In this document: piece by piece, positions 62,594-64,000 of the stretch | Position numbering within the stretch: position 1 is the stretch's first letter | Layout: the number at the start of each line of letters is the position of its first letter | Source of the DNA: Verrucomicrobiota bacterium | GTDB lineage: Bacteria > Verrucomicrobiota > Verrucomicrobiia > JADLBR01 | Direction: 5' to 3' | NCBI GenBank assembly: GCA_029560585.1 | Contig: JAKQKQ010000201.1 | Span: forward strand, 124,001 to 188,000 | Length of the DNA stretch: 64,000 nt | Position numbers and translations under genes: made by a program | Notes under the pieces: model-generated | Seen by the model: the letters and a program-made list of their open reading frames with translations, nothing else | Database searches by the model: none | What the model was told of the DNA's origin: nothing

Positions 62594-63721
62594 TCAGGGC
62601 GGCACCCCAACTGCCTCGACCTTGCCAAAGAGGGATCCGCCGGAAGCCAGCAGGCCGGTGTCCTGACAAGTGACCCGCTCCATGTGATTCCCGAGGGATA
62701 CCGCCCCGATCTCCTCAACGTAGGTGCTCCCCGCATACCAAGTCTTCAAATCGGCAGACACCTTCGGCGCATACCTGACACCCGGGTCGTCGGTCCTCCG
62801 GTTGTAGGAGAAACGGAGCCGCGTCCCCCCGCCCCCGATCTCCGCCATCGCGGAAAGCGTTGCCACAGCGGCATCCCCAACGCGCGGATCGCCACCGAAT
62901 ACGTACTCGCGCCAGTTGCCGATGGTGTCATGGTCCGGGTCCGCATCGTCTCCCCAGACCGTCGCCTCCTTGCCCGGATCCCCGAGATCTGCCGACGAAA
63001 AATGATCGAGCCGCCACTGCCGCAATGGGGTCAGGATGAAACCCGGAGCCACCCCCAGCGTGTAGTCGTCCGAACCCAAAACCGCCATTCCCTCCAATTG
63101 GCCCTCCTCGGTGAGCTGAAGCGTGCCGGTGATGATCACATCGGTGAACCCATCCGGATCAATGATCCCGATGAACTGATGACCCACGCCTGGGTTATCG
63201 CCCGGGTACATGGCACCGTATCCCTGCAACACGTAGCCCGGACTATCCGCGGTGTTTCGGCCGGGAAAGAGGAATCCGATGTCCTGCAGATCCGGATTGC
63301 TGTCCACCCAGAGGCCAACCCCATAGATGGGTTCCGGCACCCTGATGCGGATCGTCGATGCCAGGTACGTATCAAAAATGCCCCACCCCTCGCCACGGGC
63401 CCAATTCGGGTTGGTGGTGATGTACGACGGCCCGCCCGAGGGCCACAGGTCATGTCTGGCCGATGACCAAGTTACCCGCTGGGTGGTGTTCGATAGCGCC
63501 ACGCTCTGGTTCGGATAGATCGAACGCAGGCCATCCCAGTCGCTGCCCTCGAACCCCTCCACCAGCGTCGAGTGGCCGAGCTGTGCCAAACGGGCCAGAT
63601 AATCAGCCTCCACCTTGTACCGCTCGACTGCCGCAAGGAGTCCCACAGGACATAGCACCCAAGTCAGTGCTAACACCATAGCACCACAAAAACCCCGGCG
63701 CCCTCTGCCATCTTCATCCAT
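62594..63721 (-). CDS. Secreted protein with verrucomicrobial-type C-terminal region
   Basis: Exported protein of 375 residues, function unknown. It has an N-terminal signal segment (about 10-30, GFCGAMVLALTWVLCPVGLLA). The middle (about 35-220) is beta-rich (ITGTLQL, GFTDVII). A Ca-binding-like acidic spacer, DDADPDHDTIGNWREYVFGG, is of the kind that ends many verrucomicrobial secreted proteins. GGAGGAG at 63727-63733 decides the start at 63721; an upstream in-frame ATG at 63826 lacks such a site. No catalytic residues or sorting signal recognised. Confidence 0.75.
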   Translation of the reverse strand: MDEDGRGRRGFCGAMVLALTWVLCPVGLLAAVERYKVEADYLARLAQLGHSTLVEGFEGSDWDGLRSIYPNQSVALSNTTQRVTWSSARHDLWPSGGPSYITTNPNWARGEGWGIFDTYLASTIRIRVPEPIYGVGLWVDSNPDLQDIGFLFPGRNTADSPGYVLQGYGAMYPGDNPGVGHQFIGIIDPDGFTDVIITGTLQLTEEGQLEGMAVLGSDDYTLGVAPGFILTPLRQWRLDHFSSADLGDPGKEATVWGDDADPDHDTIGNWREYVFGGDPRVGDAAVATLSAMAEIGGGGTRLRFSYNRRTDDPGVRYAPKVSADLKTWYAGSTYVEEIGAVSLGNHMERVTCQDTGLLASGGSLFGKVEAVGVPP

Positions 63722-63956
63722 CTCAACTCCTCCACACCGACCCCTGCCCTCGTTCGGGTCGGCACAGCCCACCCGAAGGCGCCACGTCGAATCCATCCCA
63801 ATTAACCCAGAAATCGAAACCGTCAAAATGGGTCAGAGACCCGCGTCTCCAGCATCCCTCGACCGACGCCTGATCCAAAAGGTGCTGGTGCCGAATGCGT
63901 CAGCGTCTGGGAATGAGCCAACTGCCGCCCGGCTCGAGAATAGCCAGAGACAGTGT

Positions 63957-63999
63957 CCGAGCCGATAATGGCTCGGTCCGCCTGGCAGCTATTGCCAGG
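63957..63999. repeat. Two adjacent perfect hairpins
   Basis: CCGAGCC-GATAAT-GGCTCGG (63957-63976) and CCTGGCA-GCTAT-TGCCAGG (63981-63999) stand side by side at the window edge, of the same REP-like kind as elsewhere. The rest of 63722-63956 shows no gene. Confidence 0.5.
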
Positions 64000-64000
64000 T

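Overview
The window is GC-rich and almost completely coding. It reads as a chromosomal piece of a Verrucomicrobiota or related PVC-group bacterium. The evidence is the set of secreted families typical of that group (DUF1501, DUF1549/DUF1553, pre-peptidase C-terminal domain, DUF1080-like, LamG, paired Tat-exported Gfo/Idh/MocA oxidoreductases), a PEP-CTERM protein, a Hanks kinase carrying sulfatase-modifying-factor domains, an alternative complex III operon, and a protein with the verrucomicrobial-type tail motif NWREYVFGGDP. Genus-level placement is not possible from this sequence alone. I saw no rRNA, tRNA, CRISPR array, transposase or prophage.

Layout. 1-4281: phosphate ABC transporter pstS(partial)-pstC-pstA and two pstB-like ATPases. 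4559-10733: a GNAT acetyltransferase, then exported catabolic-type proteins (DUF1080-like, two paralogous oxidoreductases, a HEAT-repeat protein). 10796-13332 (minus): M48 peptidase and L-lactate permease. 13930-20845 (minus): a PEP-CTERM protein, then upstream of it a translationally coupled six-gene operon in the order PqqD-fusion, HPr-kinase-like ATPase, two GT2 glycosyltransferases, PF14907-type nucleotidyltransferase, TMTC-like membrane TPR protein. 20987-27667: a LamG protein and the PPC/DUF1501/DUF1549-1553 secreted trio. 28135-31596 (minus): kinase with two FGE domains. 31959-43813: one respiratory operon that runs from alternative complex III (actABCDEF) into a cbb3-type oxidase (ccoS-like, ccoN, ccoO, a CcoP-like monoheme cytochrome). 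43908-46570 (minus): membrane fusion protein, DUF4956 protein and VTC-domain polyphosphate polymerase-like protein. 47018-52485: uvrA and a TPR protein. 52508-56300 (minus): PilZ-like protein and the fatty-acid/CoA block fabH-plsX-rpmF-yceD-coaD. 56420-63721: argH, an NnrS-like protein, purM, an inositol-monophosphatase-family enzyme, a transglutaminase-like protein, recR and a secreted protein.

The two most interesting observations are these. (1) The two Pst ATPases have complementary defects: one keeps LSGGQ but has lost the Q-loop Gln and H-loop His, and the other keeps those but has LQLEQ instead of LSGGQ. This predicts a heterodimer with one consensus ATP site and one degenerate site. 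(2) The PqqD-led operon has a PqqD domain with a short acidic/Leu-rich Trp-Pro tail that looks like a built-in peptide substrate. It sits next to kinase, nucleotidyltransferase and glycosyltransferase genes but has no recognisable RiPP cyclase.

The non-coding gaps are short and rich in palindromes. Several hairpin families recur within the window, including one 19-bp palindrome present at two loci about 30 kb apart.
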